In this document: piece by piece, positions 29,130 to 39,300 of the stretch | How the letters are laid out: each line of letters begins with the position of its first letter | How positions within the stretch are numbered: position 1 is the first letter of the stretch | Assembly: GCA_040285745.1 (NCBI GenBank) | Contig: JAUFOR010000002.1 | Coordinates: 930,001 to 994,000 of the forward strand | Source: Barthelona sp. PCE | Lineage: Eukaryota > Metamonada: BaSk clade | Direction: 5' to 3' | Length of the DNA: 64,000 nucleotides | Made by a program: the position numbers and the translations under genes | The notes under the pieces: generated by a model | What the model was told of the DNA's origin: nothing | The model's input: only the letters and a program-made list of their open reading frames with translations | Database searches by the model: none

Positions 29130-30734
29130 TTAGATGTTTCGCGCTACGCTTAGAAGTTGTTGCAAAAACTCTGAGCCACTTGATACTTCAGTGCACCCAA
29201 TCATCAGTCGTAGATTGTTAGTCTCACCGTATTCTTTCAACTGGTAATACTCATGTAGTGCCATTGGTCCCGTAACAAACAGCACAACATCCCTGTATGA
29301 AACATTATTGAGCATGTTCCGATCTGAAATATTGGTGACCGGGTCTACAACTGAGTATTGTGAATCGAGCTCAAGAGCGGAGGCAAGCTGCTGAATTAGC
29401 GGCGAGCGGTACTGTCCACCAACTAGAGTACCCACCAGACGGGATGCACGTCCGAAAACGCTGGTCTTTGATGAAGACTCCCCTTCAATGAGTGATGATA
29501 TGGACCTTATATCGCTCTCCAGGTCAGGAAACGCGCCCACTGCCCCGTCGATGTCTTTGGATACAAGTGAGTACATTACTGCCAGCCGGAGTAGATCCTC
29601 GCTTGTCCCCTTCTCGCACATCTTTCCGAGCGCCCTTGGCTTCAACTGCTTCTGTAGGACCTCGCATCCTCGGTGGAAGAACTCGTCCAGCGATCGTGAC
29701 TCAACTTCTTGCATCAATGACTTCAATAAACGAGTGTGCAAATCAATCGCCTTCTTTCTCTGTCTCTCTTTGGGCAACATACTAATCTTCGACTTGATGC
29801 TGTCCATATTGGTCTCATCGATGCTAGCTACAGAACGATAACGCTCAAGCTCTTCGGGAAGCTTACTGACGACATCTACAATCGGCAATGGTCCGTATTT
29901 TTCCCATAGCTCATCGTCAGGGAATAAATCAAACACCTCCTTGGTATCCCCATCTTCTAAGACGAGTCTGTTGAGTGTAAAATCAAACTTTTCGTGAATC
30001 ATCGTATGATACAACCAGGAGTGAAGAATTGGTCCGGCAAGATCATCGGATCTGTCTAACAACACTAGTAACGGCCGGCGCTGACAAATACTGCCCTCAA
30101 ACGGTGCTGTGCGAATACTTGATTGTATTTGTTCCTTGATCGCATCACAAACTACTGTGTTTGAATGACATATAATGGGTTTCTTACCACAATGGCTCAG
30201 AACACTCATTAGCTTTGCGGTAACAGTTGGCACGAGTGTTTCCTTCTGGAAAAATGAATCAAAAAAAGAATTTCTTAAATTTAGTGAGAAAAGTGTGTTA
30301 GTTAGAGCATTAAAGCTCATTTGACAGTCCTTTATGCTTTTTACGAGGTGATGGTGATTTGTCTGCCCCAGAGAAACTGCAAAATCGCGTAAAAGAACCT
30401 GGTCAATGCGGTCAGAAAAAACAATGTGGAATGAGTCATACAACTGTTTTTTAATATCAGCTGCAATCATCTTGATGTTATCCTCTGTGGGGGAGACGAA
30501 GTAAAGGGCAGGGATGTCAGAAATTGGTTGTTTCGATGATGCAATGCCTATATGAAATGTTATTCCCAGTGATCTGAGTTTAACCGCAGGAATTAATGAG
30601 CTGATCACACTCAAAGTAAAGTCGTCGTACACCAAAACCTTGAAAAAATCGTTCAGATTCGACGAACGATTAGATTGAAAGAGCGATAAAATATCTGTAA
30701 GTAATGACCGTTGAGATGTGTAAATATCTGACAT
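29130..30734 (-). CDS. Sly1/SCFD1 family Sec1/Munc18 protein
   Basis: The 534-residue protein has the SM-protein layout. VLVYDDFTLSVIS, then LGITFHIG and PALYFVSPTEDNIKMIAADI, match the N-terminal domain 1 of Sly1. VLLDRSDDLAGPILHSW is the conserved domain-3 start, and the C-terminal FVTGPMALHEYYQL and GCTEVSSGSEFLQQL match the Sly1 end rather than Vps45 or Sec1. Sly1 binds syntaxin-5-type SNAREs and supports ER-Golgi fusion. It is shorter than animal SCFD1 (about 640), mainly in the middle arm. The start codon is the first ATG. Sly1 versus another SM family is judged by eye. Confidence 0.87.
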   Translation of the reverse strand: MSDIYTSQRSLLTDILSLFQSNRSSNLNDFFKVLVYDDFTLSVISSLIPAVKLRSLGITFHIGIASSKQPISDIPALYFVSPTEDNIKMIAADIKKQLYDSFHIVFSDRIDQVLLRDFAVSLGQTNHHHLVKSIKDCQMSFNALTNTLFSLNLRNSFFDSFFQKETLVPTVTAKLMSVLSHCGKKPIICHSNTVVCDAIKEQIQSSIRTAPFEGSICQRRPLLVLLDRSDDLAGPILHSWLYHTMIHEKFDFTLNRLVLEDGDTKEVFDLFPDDELWEKYGPLPIVDVVSKLPEELERYRSVASIDETNMDSIKSKISMLPKERQRKKAIDLHTRLLKSLMQEVESRSLDEFFHRGCEVLQKQLKPRALGKMCEKGTSEDLLRLAVMYSLVSKDIDGAVGAFPDLESDIRSISSLIEGESSSKTSVFGRASRLVGTLVGGQYRSPLIQQLASALELDSQYSVVDPVTNISDRNMLNNVSYRDVVLFVTGPMALHEYYQLKEYGETNNLRLMIGCTEVSSGSEFLQQLLSVARNI

Positions 30735-31162
30735 GCGTACCTTTTAGCAAATCAATGCAGTGAATAAGAACGAAAAAGATTTAACAAAGAAAATCTCGTT
30801 GTATGGGTTAATGAAAAAGTTCTTTGGTGTTTATGTGGGTATACTTGGCATGCTTCTTATAAAGCTGAAAATATTGAGATTAAAATGATAATAAGCAACA
30901 ATACAATATTCTCTTCACTGCAAAGCTTCAGCACTCATTAATCTCGTGCACAACATTAAACTATAATATTAAGTCGGATAAGAATACTAAATATACTATA
31001 AATGCTGTAGGACCAATAGAAAAAAATCGAAACTTTTTATTCTCTTCAACTATTCATATTAAATACTATGTACCTTTTGAAATGGCTAAATTTGGTCCCT
31101 ATAAGTCTATTGTCATCGGTTTGAAGCGAAAAAATCTGCTTTACTTAATTTACCTTTTCACA
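30735..31162. other. Divergent intergenic region between Sly1 and RPA1
   Basis: About 430 AT-rich bases holding both promoters. TACCTTTTCACA (31151-31162) directly precedes the RPA1 ATG. A 25-codon hydrophobic ORF near 30810 (+) exists but is too short to support. Confidence 0.5.
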
Positions 31163-32950
31163 ATGGCCCCAAAGATTAACCAAGGAGCCTTTTATAGCAT
31201 ATTTGTTGACGGTTTATCTGCCGCCAACGCATTCTATCCCACGTTACAGATATGTAGCAACCCAAAAAGAGCTGGAGAAGAGTACATGCGTTATCGTCTA
31301 CTTGATGGTGAAACCGTCATCAGCGCTTTCATATCACAGGCATTACCTCAAGCACAAGAACTCTTACCTTGTGTAACAATTAAACTGCTCGAGTACTCTG
31401 CCCAAATCGAAGATCGACTGTATCTCCTCGTCACAGATTTTGAAATAGTGGATGCAGAACCTCAGCAGTTATTCCCAGAGTCTGCATATAAACAGAAACC
31501 AGTCGGGTCGAAAAGTGAAATTGTTAGCAACCATACACAAAAAAGCATGCCTCTTTCACCTCCCATGAGCCAGCAGTTTGTTCCCAAGCAGGCCAGAGCC
31601 CGTATTGGTCGTAAACTTGAACCTCCTTTTCCTCGAACCAGACATTGCCCTATTAAACGCTTGTCAAGTACAATGCGTACGGATAACTTTGCCATCATTG
31701 GCCGTGTTACAAAGATGAACGAAATCAGAGAGGTAAATTCTCGCAAGGGTCCTCTCAGCATACTCAATTTTACCATTTGCGATCACAATTCAGAAATTCA
31801 GTTCACAGCCTTTTCAGAACAAGCACATCATGCATACAACAACCTACGTGAAGGTGGCGTGTATTGGTTCACGAAGTTTGGTGTCAAGATGGCTAATAAG
31901 AGGTTTTCTGCTTTAGACCACGATTATGAACTCAGTTGGACTCATAGAACTGAGTACAGTGTATCAAGCGACGCAGATCTTCCTTCACATCACTTCAATT
32001 TCACAAGGTTGGAGCACTGCGCTGATATTCCAAAGGATAAGTTCGTCGACCTGTGTGTGTACATTTACAACATTAACGAGCCCGTTTCACTCATTTCTAA
32101 GAAGACCCAGTCGGAAATCTTCAAGAGAGATCTGGAGGTTCTTGATATTTCTGGTTTCCGATCAAGCATCACTCTATGGGGAAAATACGTTGATGAACCA
32201 CCAGCGGTTGAAACGATCCAGTGCTTCAAGGGGCTGAGATCGTCAACCTTCAGAGGCCAGGTCACGTTTTCTCTAAGCCAATCAGGATCCTTTGTATCAA
32301 CTCCAATTGAAGAAGTTATTGCACTGAAAGAAGCTATTGCATCAGGTAAATTACACCCTGACCAGTGTCAGGAGCTCAGAACAGAAGAAGAAGGTGGATT
32401 TACACCTGGAAATAACCCCGGGTCATTCCGTAACTCCGTGGTTAAAACCATCGAACTGAACGATTTTAACGACTATGAGCCAGAAAGGCAAGTTGCTTTC
32501 CGTCGTGTCAAGGGTGTCATCACATCTATCGACGGGTACAACGACAAGTACTGGTATGAGATGTGCCCCAATGAAGGATGTCGGAAACGAGTTCGTTTGC
32601 AGGATGATGGGTCATATTTGTGTGAGAAGTGTCAGACTACTTCAGCTAACTCTGACTTTGCTTTCATGTTCTCCATTGTCGTTATGGATGATGTGGGCAG
32701 TCTCAAGGTTTCAGTTTTCGATGATTGTGCAAAAGATATGTTCAAGATGAGTGCTTCAGAGTTTAAGAATGCCATTCAAAATGGTGAAGATGGCGCTATT
32801 AGGAATTTGTGTGGTGTTGAATATATTGCAAACATGAGAATTAACTACGATGTTAACAACAATGTGACAAGGTACTCTTTACAAAAACTATATGAACTCA
32901 ATTATGATAAAGAAGCTTCTTTCTTATATCATAGTCTTAAAGATAGATAG
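31163..32950 (+). CDS. RPA1: Replication protein A large subunit (RPA1)
   Basis: The preferred ATG is 31163 (MAPKINQGAF), right after a CCTTTTCACA element; an in-frame ATG at 31082 would add 27 residues. The 595-residue protein has the RPA70N domain, a linker of low complexity (residues about 120-180), OB-fold A and B (FAIIGRVTKMNEIREVNSRKG, then VDLCVYIYNINEP), and OB-fold C with a zinc ribbon of four cysteines (CPNEGCRKRV ... CEKC). It binds single-stranded DNA in replication, repair and recombination together with RPA2/3, which are not in this window. The last 14 bases overlap the end of the convergent helicase. Confidence 0.93.
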   Translation: MAPKINQGAFYSIFVDGLSAANAFYPTLQICSNPKRAGEEYMRYRLLDGETVISAFISQALPQAQELLPCVTIKLLEYSAQIEDRLYLLVTDFEIVDAEPQQLFPESAYKQKPVGSKSEIVSNHTQKSMPLSPPMSQQFVPKQARARIGRKLEPPFPRTRHCPIKRLSSTMRTDNFAIIGRVTKMNEIREVNSRKGPLSILNFTICDHNSEIQFTAFSEQAHHAYNNLREGGVYWFTKFGVKMANKRFSALDHDYELSWTHRTEYSVSSDADLPSHHFNFTRLEHCADIPKDKFVDLCVYIYNINEPVSLISKKTQSEIFKRDLEVLDISGFRSSITLWGKYVDEPPAVETIQCFKGLRSSTFRGQVTFSLSQSGSFVSTPIEEVIALKEAIASGKLHPDQCQELRTEEEGGFTPGNNPGSFRNSVVKTIELNDFNDYEPERQVAFRRVKGVITSIDGYNDKYWYEMCPNEGCRKRVRLQDDGSYLCEKCQTTSANSDFAFMFSIVVMDDVGSLKVSVFDDCAKDMFKMSASEFKNAIQNGEDGAIRNLCGVEYIANMRINYDVNNNVTRYSLQKLYELNYDKEASFLYHSLKDR

Positions 32951-34622
32951 TATTTACGTCCCAGAATTGTTCGGAAAGTGAATAAACATTGCTAGAATTG
33001 GAACTCTCATATATCCAACGCCGACGCAAATTAAACACCAAATCAATGATTGTTACTGTCTTACTCTTGTAACGCCGTAATGCTCGCCCTAGCTGCTGAG
33101 AAAAAATAAGCTCAGAGCGTGTAAGTCTTGCGAATATCATGAAATCAACCTGTGGGCAATCCCACCCCTCATTAAGCATATCCACACTTATCAAAACCGA
33201 ATATCCACCATTCTCAAACAGAGAAAACACAGCTTCAACGTTACGGACTGCAGAATGCACTGCACAAGCGAGGATACCACGACTGTTGAATGATCGCTTG
33301 AGTGATTCTGCTGATGATATCGAGTCTACAAAGATTAGGCACTTCTTCTTCTGAACAAGTTCTCGAGACCTCAGAGATCGCTGATAAGAGACATATATTG
33401 ACCGTATATTGTCTGGAGCAACACGCGATAAAAAGTTTTCAGAAACAGAAGTCTGCAACCCTAGATTCTCCAGACTACAAGTCAACCTACTGATGAATCC
33501 GCCCCTTTTATACGCCATACGCCCAAATTCCCACTTCTGCTGTACATTATCAAGAACCTCATAGTAATCAACACGAGGAAATAGCCCAATAGCTTTTGCC
33601 GTCGTCCAAGGCAAATCTACGTATACAATATCCCTAAACATGGTGCGCAACGTCGTTCCATCTTTATCACATGCATGGTATGGTGTTGCAGTCATGCCTA
33701 GTACATATTTCACGTGTGGTAGTTTGCATAGTCTACCAAATAGACGTGAATAGCTTGGAGCAACCATATGATGTGCCTCGTCGAACACAATGTGTGTTAC
33801 TCGGGAAGCGAAAGCACTGTATTGAGATGAAAAAAAATGGTTAGCGCTCTGATGAAGAGCAAAAATAAACCGACATTTCGAAAGGTGTGATGCTGATATT
33901 CCGTTTTCAAACACGCAGAAATGCGCAGATGTAACTCCGTGCCGCCCGTCAAAGTGTTGTTTAAACTTCTTTAGAGCTGAATCGCGGATCGCTCGCGTGT
34001 GTACTAAAAAAACCAACCGAAGATCTGTATCTTCCTGTAGCTCCTTCTCGATGTCCAGTGCGCTCAAAATCGTCTTTCCAAGAGCAGTTGCCATCACTAG
34101 CAGACCATGCTTATGGGAAACAAGAGGATCACATCTTACCGTCAATAAATGGTCCAGAATACACTTCTGTAACTCACTTGGGATGAAGAACCGCTCTTCG
34201 TGGCGCGGAAAGTCTGTTGAGCAGTGTGAAATGTCTGTAGTCTTTAGTGTGTGATGCAAATTCTTTGCAAATCCCTCACTAACTTCGGTAATAAGCATGT
34301 TGACGGCTCTATCAACGTTATAGTTGCACATGTGGAGTGCATGTGCTGCTTTTCCCTCATCAAACCCCATAGATATGAGCAAAGTGATCAACTCATTGAA
34401 AGACCTGGTCTTTTTCTTCTTTTCAACAAGAACAAGTGTTTTTGAGGAAGACGGTGAAACATTTCGGTGTCTAAATGGATATGCCTCTGATATGTTGGTG
34501 AACAAGCTTTGGAATAAATTCTCGTCAATATCCGAGCTTTTCTGAAGCTTTAATGCGATGTCCCAAACATCAATATGTGCGGTGCCTCTGTCAATGTTAC
34601 TATAAAGTCGCCCTTCATTCAT
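32937..34622 (-). CDS. UBA domain fused to a prokaryote-type SF2 helicase
   Basis: The first ATG is 34622 (561 residues). Residues about 75-113 form a UBA domain (LLISMGFDEGKAAHAL...NVDRAVNML). The rest is a superfamily 2 helicase with motif I ATALGKT (residues about 178-184), motif II FDEAHH, motif III MTATP, motif IV-like FVDS, motif V with NEGWDCP, and motif VI QQLGRALRR. Motifs V-VI with the following TIIDLV strand resemble bacterial DEAH helicases of the COG1061/restriction-like group rather than eukaryotic DEAD-box RNA helicases. Function is not assignable: nucleic-acid remodelling linked to ubiquitin is inference. Its stop overlaps RPA1 coding sequence, and the acidic tail-anchored gene ends 40 bases upstream in the same direction. 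Confidence 0.8.
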   Translation of the reverse strand: MNEGRLYSNIDRGTAHIDVWDIALKLQKSSDIDENLFQSLFTNISEAYPFRHRNVSPSSSKTLVLVEKKKKTRSFNELITLLISMGFDEGKAAHALHMCNYNVDRAVNMLITEVSEGFAKNLHHTLKTTDISHCSTDFPRHEERFFIPSELQKCILDHLLTVRCDPLVSHKHGLLVMATALGKTILSALDIEKELQEDTDLRLVFLVHTRAIRDSALKKFKQHFDGRHGVTSAHFCVFENGISASHLSKCRFIFALHQSANHFFSSQYSAFASRVTHIVFDEAHHMVAPSYSRLFGRLCKLPHVKYVLGMTATPYHACDKDGTTLRTMFRDIVYVDLPWTTAKAIGLFPRVDYYEVLDNVQQKWEFGRMAYKRGGFISRLTCSLENLGLQTSVSENFLSRVAPDNIRSIYVSYQRSLRSRELVQKKKCLIFVDSISSAESLKRSFNSRGILACAVHSAVRNVEAVFSLFENGGYSVLISVDMLNEGWDCPQVDFMIFARLTRSELIFSQQLGRALRRYKSKTVTIIDLVFNLRRRWIYESSNSSNVYSLSEQFWDVNTIYL

Positions 34623-34662
34623 AGATAAGGAGAAAAAAATCGAAACCTGATTTTTACAAAGC

Positions 34663-36162
34663 TTAATGCAGTTTCTGATCAAATAATCTTTTTAAAAAAT
34701 CCATCATAACAGTGACCACTTCCTTTCTTGAAAAGAATAAAACAACTAAACACAAAAACAGTGCACTAATAAACTTCTTAATTGCAAACAAGACTAGAGA
34801 TTCGTCATGAAGCTCTACGTCCTCGGATCCAAAGTCTAAATCGTCATCACTGATGAATTCCATTGATTTTGGAGATAAAACTGATGAAGGTCTGTCAATA
34901 ACCGAAAAACTGGTCATTCTAGTGTTTTCTGGGTGATTGAGCAGCTTTTCGGACAAAGGGGAGCTACATGATATCCTTGAAGAATATGAAAACTCACTAT
35001 CACAATCAATCTCATCAGAATTATATCCTTCTGACTCGTCATTCATTATTATATTTGACTCCTCGTTGTCTGTCGACAAAAGGAGAGTCTTAACATCATC
35101 GTTGGACCGCAATAAGAACTCTGAAAATTCTTGTTCGGGTATACTGTCATCCAATGTTTCAAGTTCGAGTTGTAGGGTGGGTTGTGGGGTGGGTTCCTTC
35201 TCTACATCGTCCACACCCTCTAAATTAATTTGGGGAGTTGTGTCAACAACTTCATCTACTGGCTCAGTTTCAACTTCCTCTTCTAGCTCACCAGTCTTGC
35301 TCAACTCATCACCTACCATTTCTGACTGAGGAGCTTCTTCTTCTGTTGCTGAAGATATCATCATCTCTTGCTCAACTGCCACATCACTAATGTCTGAAAT
35401 GTTGTCTTCTTCTTCAGACAACTCATCAACACTAATTGAACTGATATTACTATTTATCATAATATCGATATCAGACTCTTCAACTTCAGGAACAGCACTT
35501 ACTTCTTCTTTTTCATCAAAATTATCAACCTCAACCTTCTTCCTTCTATTTAAGAATTCAAGTAAAATTCTCTCATCACTCAAATTGGTAAAACTATCCA
35601 AAAAATTGCTCATTCGAGGAACGCGAGGTAAAAATGATATTTTCAAATCCAACAACATATGCTCGGCTGTGCCACATATCTTAAATGCAAAAAGTAAAGG
35701 TTCAAGGTTTAACCCAACCAAAACATCTGAAAAATTCATATTATCAACAATATACTGCTCTTTCCATATCAGGTATATTTTATACATTTTCTGTAGTGCT
35801 ATGTAAACCCAACATACGTTTTGTCGCTCTGATAATCCCATTGTTTTACGTATTAAATCCTTAACAAAAATTGGCAACTTTTTTGACAATCTGCCTCTGA
35901 AAAATGCATTTGCAAGTGCCATACCCTCTCTGTTTGTGCTTTTTGATACTCTTAGGGTTGTGTAATTCCCATTCCGAAGCATAGAAACGAATTCTTTCAA
36001 TTCTGGTTGTTGCGCAAGCCCAAAGATATAAAATTCCTGCAAAATATCATCGTTAAGTCGAATAACGAACGATTCCCTGGCATTTTGTGACTGACTACAG
36101 AATACCATCGAGAAAAACGACCGTAACTTCACCGGTTTGTTTAACACAAATTCTTTGCTCAT
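34663..36162 (-). CDS. Uncharacterised acidic tail-anchored membrane protein
   Basis: No family recognised. The 499-residue protein has a folded-looking N-terminal region (residues about 1-215, with several conserved-looking hydrophobic helices), a very acidic, low-complexity middle (about 220-440, many Glu, Asp and Ser), and one hydrophobic segment near residues 455-478 (FAIKKFISALFLCLVVLFF) followed by about 20 charged residues. There is no signal peptide, so it should be inserted C-terminally with the bulk in the cytosol. It lies 40 bases upstream of the UBA-helicase on the same strand. That closeness is usual here and not by itself proof of joint function. Confidence 0.65.
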   Translation of the reverse strand: MSKEFVLNKPVKLRSFFSMVFCSQSQNARESFVIRLNDDILQEFYIFGLAQQPELKEFVSMLRNGNYTTLRVSKSTNREGMALANAFFRGRLSKKLPIFVKDLIRKTMGLSERQNVCWVYIALQKMYKIYLIWKEQYIVDNMNFSDVLVGLNLEPLLFAFKICGTAEHMLLDLKISFLPRVPRMSNFLDSFTNLSDERILLEFLNRRKKVEVDNFDEKEEVSAVPEVEESDIDIMINSNISSISVDELSEEEDNISDISDVAVEQEMMISSATEEEAPQSEMVGDELSKTGELEEEVETEPVDEVVDTTPQINLEGVDDVEKEPTPQPTLQLELETLDDSIPEQEFSEFLLRSNDDVKTLLLSTDNEESNIIMNDESEGYNSDEIDCDSEFSYSSRISCSSPLSEKLLNHPENTRMTSFSVIDRPSSVLSPKSMEFISDDDLDFGSEDVELHDESLVLFAIKKFISALFLCLVVLFFSRKEVVTVMMDFLKRLFDQKLH

Positions 36163-36389
36163 TGCGCTCTTTAACTCCGTGCGCTGGATAAATAAAGAAA
36201 CCGAGATGCTTGATAAGGTAAATATCCGAATAACGGGTAGTCAAACCTCTTTACGGGTAGAATTTATGGTACAAAGTCCTTTTATTGCCTGTTCCTCATA
36301 CTAAAGCAAAATTTTTCAAGAAACAAACCCGATTTTATTTTTTTACACCCTTTCTCAAGCCCTATTCGAGGTTTATTGTATCCAATTGC

Positions 36390-39300
36390 ATGCAAGAGTC
36401 CGACGAGATCTTTTTGGATGATCCCGATTTCGAATTCGATGATATTGAGAATCCTAAATTTGAACAAGACAATTCGGATATGGATGATGAAGAAGACTTC
36501 ATACCGCCTGATGAAATCCAATGTCTAATTAGTTTCCAAGATACAAATCCTATAGAGATAACATTTGCAACAGAACGTTCAATTTTTGAACAATTCGCTC
36601 CAATAGGTGATTACTTCGGTATAGATTTTGTAGATTATGGCAGTTACACACTCATGGAGACGGAATCTGAGTTTTTCTTTGATTATGAAGATCCATTATA
36701 CGAGCAATTGACCGAGCATGTTGAAATGTACCATGTAGAGCTGAGTTTACGACCGGAAATCATAGCTCGCAACCTCATCATTGGCCTGCGTGACGAGGAC
36801 AAAAAGGTTGCACTGAAGGCGGCATATACACTTAAAGATTCGCTGACTAACGATATGATTGCTGAAATGTTCATTGATGAAGACGGTATCGATGTTTTGG
36901 TGACCATCATATCAAGCTCTAGTGGTAACAAGCAAGCGTATTCACTGCGAGCGTTGCAAACAGTTTTAGGTTACGTTTCAGGTATGGAAGTATTCACTTC
37001 TTCACCTGAATTACTTGAAAATGTGTTTGAATTGATTGACGAGGGCAAACCAAACGTTAAGAAGTCTGCTATGGAACTTCTTTTCGTTGTTTGTTTGCTG
37101 CATGAGGACGGTTACGAGTTAATACACAGTGCTTCCAAGGTTCTCGCAAGGAAGAACGGTTACGCACCATATGAGAATGTCGTTGACATCTTAGAGAATG
37201 GTAATCTGGATCTGCAAATCACAGCATTGACTTTTATGAACACATTGTTGAGAAGTGCTCCAACAACAACACAGATGTTAAAGTTACTTCACAGGTGGGA
37301 ACAACTTGGGATTTACGAAGTTCTGGAGGCCATGTGGAACATTAAACACCCACATTTCCTGACGCAAATCGATATATTCCAAGAGGAGGCTCAAACAGAG
37401 ATTCCTGGATCATGGTATCATGTTGATCGTCTGGAAAGCCTCATTGCTGAAAAAGACGAAGAAATATTTGCACTTCGTGAAAAAATTATGGACCTTCAAC
37501 TTGAGCAACCCCATATCGACATTTTAGTTGCTGAGTTGGAGCGCTATCGTCGTGCAGTACTTTCTGCAAGCCAGCGTGGATTGCTGCTTCCTCTAATGGA
37601 TAGCACTAAAGTTACAATCAATGATGTTGACGATATGATTCCTGAACCGATTGTTACTGAAGAAGGGCATATTATGTATGAACCTGATGTACTTGGTGGC
37701 TTGGAAAGCGCTGCTAAACTTCCTTTTGATGCACTGAAAGCTTCATGTGTTTGTGCCCATTGTCAGAAGAACTTTGAGCCAACAAAAACTCATTACGATC
37801 ATCCTGATGCAGACGAGGATGTTGAAACGTATGTGTACTCAGACAGCGAGTTTGCGCAGCCAGATTTCGACCAGTCAATTCTCTACAGCGAGGATGAATT
37901 CGATTACGATGCGTATGCAGAGATTGTTTATGATGAAGAAGAAGGAGAGTATGTTGAGCGCAAGAAGAAGAAAAAGAAAAAGAAAAAGAAAAAGAGAAAA
38001 AAGAAGAGAAGGAAGAGATCAGATGATTATGATTTTGATTTCGATATGGTCGGGCCTCCACCTGAACCGCAAGATTGTCCTCATTGCGGTACAACAATTA
38101 ATCCTGATGGGACTTATACCGTATCTGAAAAGGGTAAAAAGATGATTGATGCAGTGATGAACCCTGCTTCTGTATCTGAACCACATAAGCCTGTTATGGT
38201 CGGTGTGAATGCTCCTCCTGGTGGTATCCCTGCTCCTCCTGGTGGCATTCCTGCTCCGCCCGGTGGTATCCCTGCTCCTCCAGGAGGCATCCCTGCTCCG
38301 CCCGGTGGTATTCCTGCTCCGCCTGGTGGTATTCCTGCTCCTCCTGGTGGCATTCCTGCTCCCCCCGGTGGCATTCCTGCTCCCCCCGGTGGTATCCCTG
38401 CTCCTCCAGGTGGCATTCCTGCTCCGCCCGGTGGTATCCCTGCTCCTCCTGGCGGTATTCCTGCTCCGCCCGGTGGTATTCCTGCTCCCCCCGGTGGTAT
38501 CCCTGCTCCTCCAGGTGGCATTCCTGCTCCGCCCGGTGGTATCCCTGCTCCTCCTGGTGGTATCCCTGCTCCTCCTGGTGGCATTCCTGCTCCGCCTGGT
38601 GGTATCCCTGCTCCTCCAGGTGGCATTCCTGCTCCGCCTGGTGGTATTCCTGCTCCTCCAGGTGGCATTCCTGCTCCGCCCGGTGGTATTCCTGCTCCGC
38701 CTGGTGGTATCCCTGCTCCTCCAGGTGGTATTCCTGCTCCTCCAGGTGGTATTCCTGCTCCTCCTGGCGGTATTCCTGCTCCCCCCGGTGGTATTCCTGC
38801 TCCTCCAGGAGGCATCCCTGCTCCGCCCGGTGGTATCCCTGCTCCTCCTGGCGGTATTCCTGCTCCTCCTGGTGGTATCCCTGCTCCTCCAGGTGGCATT
38901 CCTGCTCCGCCCGGTGGTGTTCCTGCTCCGCCTGGTGGTATTCCTGGAGCTCCACCTGGTATGCCTGGTATTCCCGGTATTCCTGGAGCTCCACCTGGTA
39001 TGCCTGGTATTCCTGGTATTCCTGGAGCTCCACCTGGTATGCCTGGTATTCCTGGTATTCCTGGAGCTCCACCTGGTATGCCTGGTATTCCTGGTATTCC
39101 TGGAGCTCCACCTGGTATGCCTGGTATTCCTGGTATGCCTGGAGCTCCGCCTGGTATGCCTGGTATTCCCGGTATGCCTGGAGCTCCACCTGGTATGGCC
39201 CCTCCTGGTATTCCTGGTATGCCTGGTATGCCTGGTATGCCTGGTATGCCTGGTATGCCTGGAGGCTTTGGGCGAAAACCAGGAAAACCACAACCAACGA

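Noticed and set aside
30810-30890. 25-codon hydrophobic ORF that could be an OST4-like microprotein
   Set aside because: Too short and without a family motif; hydrophobic short frames are common in T-rich DNA.
38211-39264. Tandem repeats as a CRISPR or satellite array
   Set aside because: There are no spacers, the units are contiguous, and they are in frame inside a formin gene.
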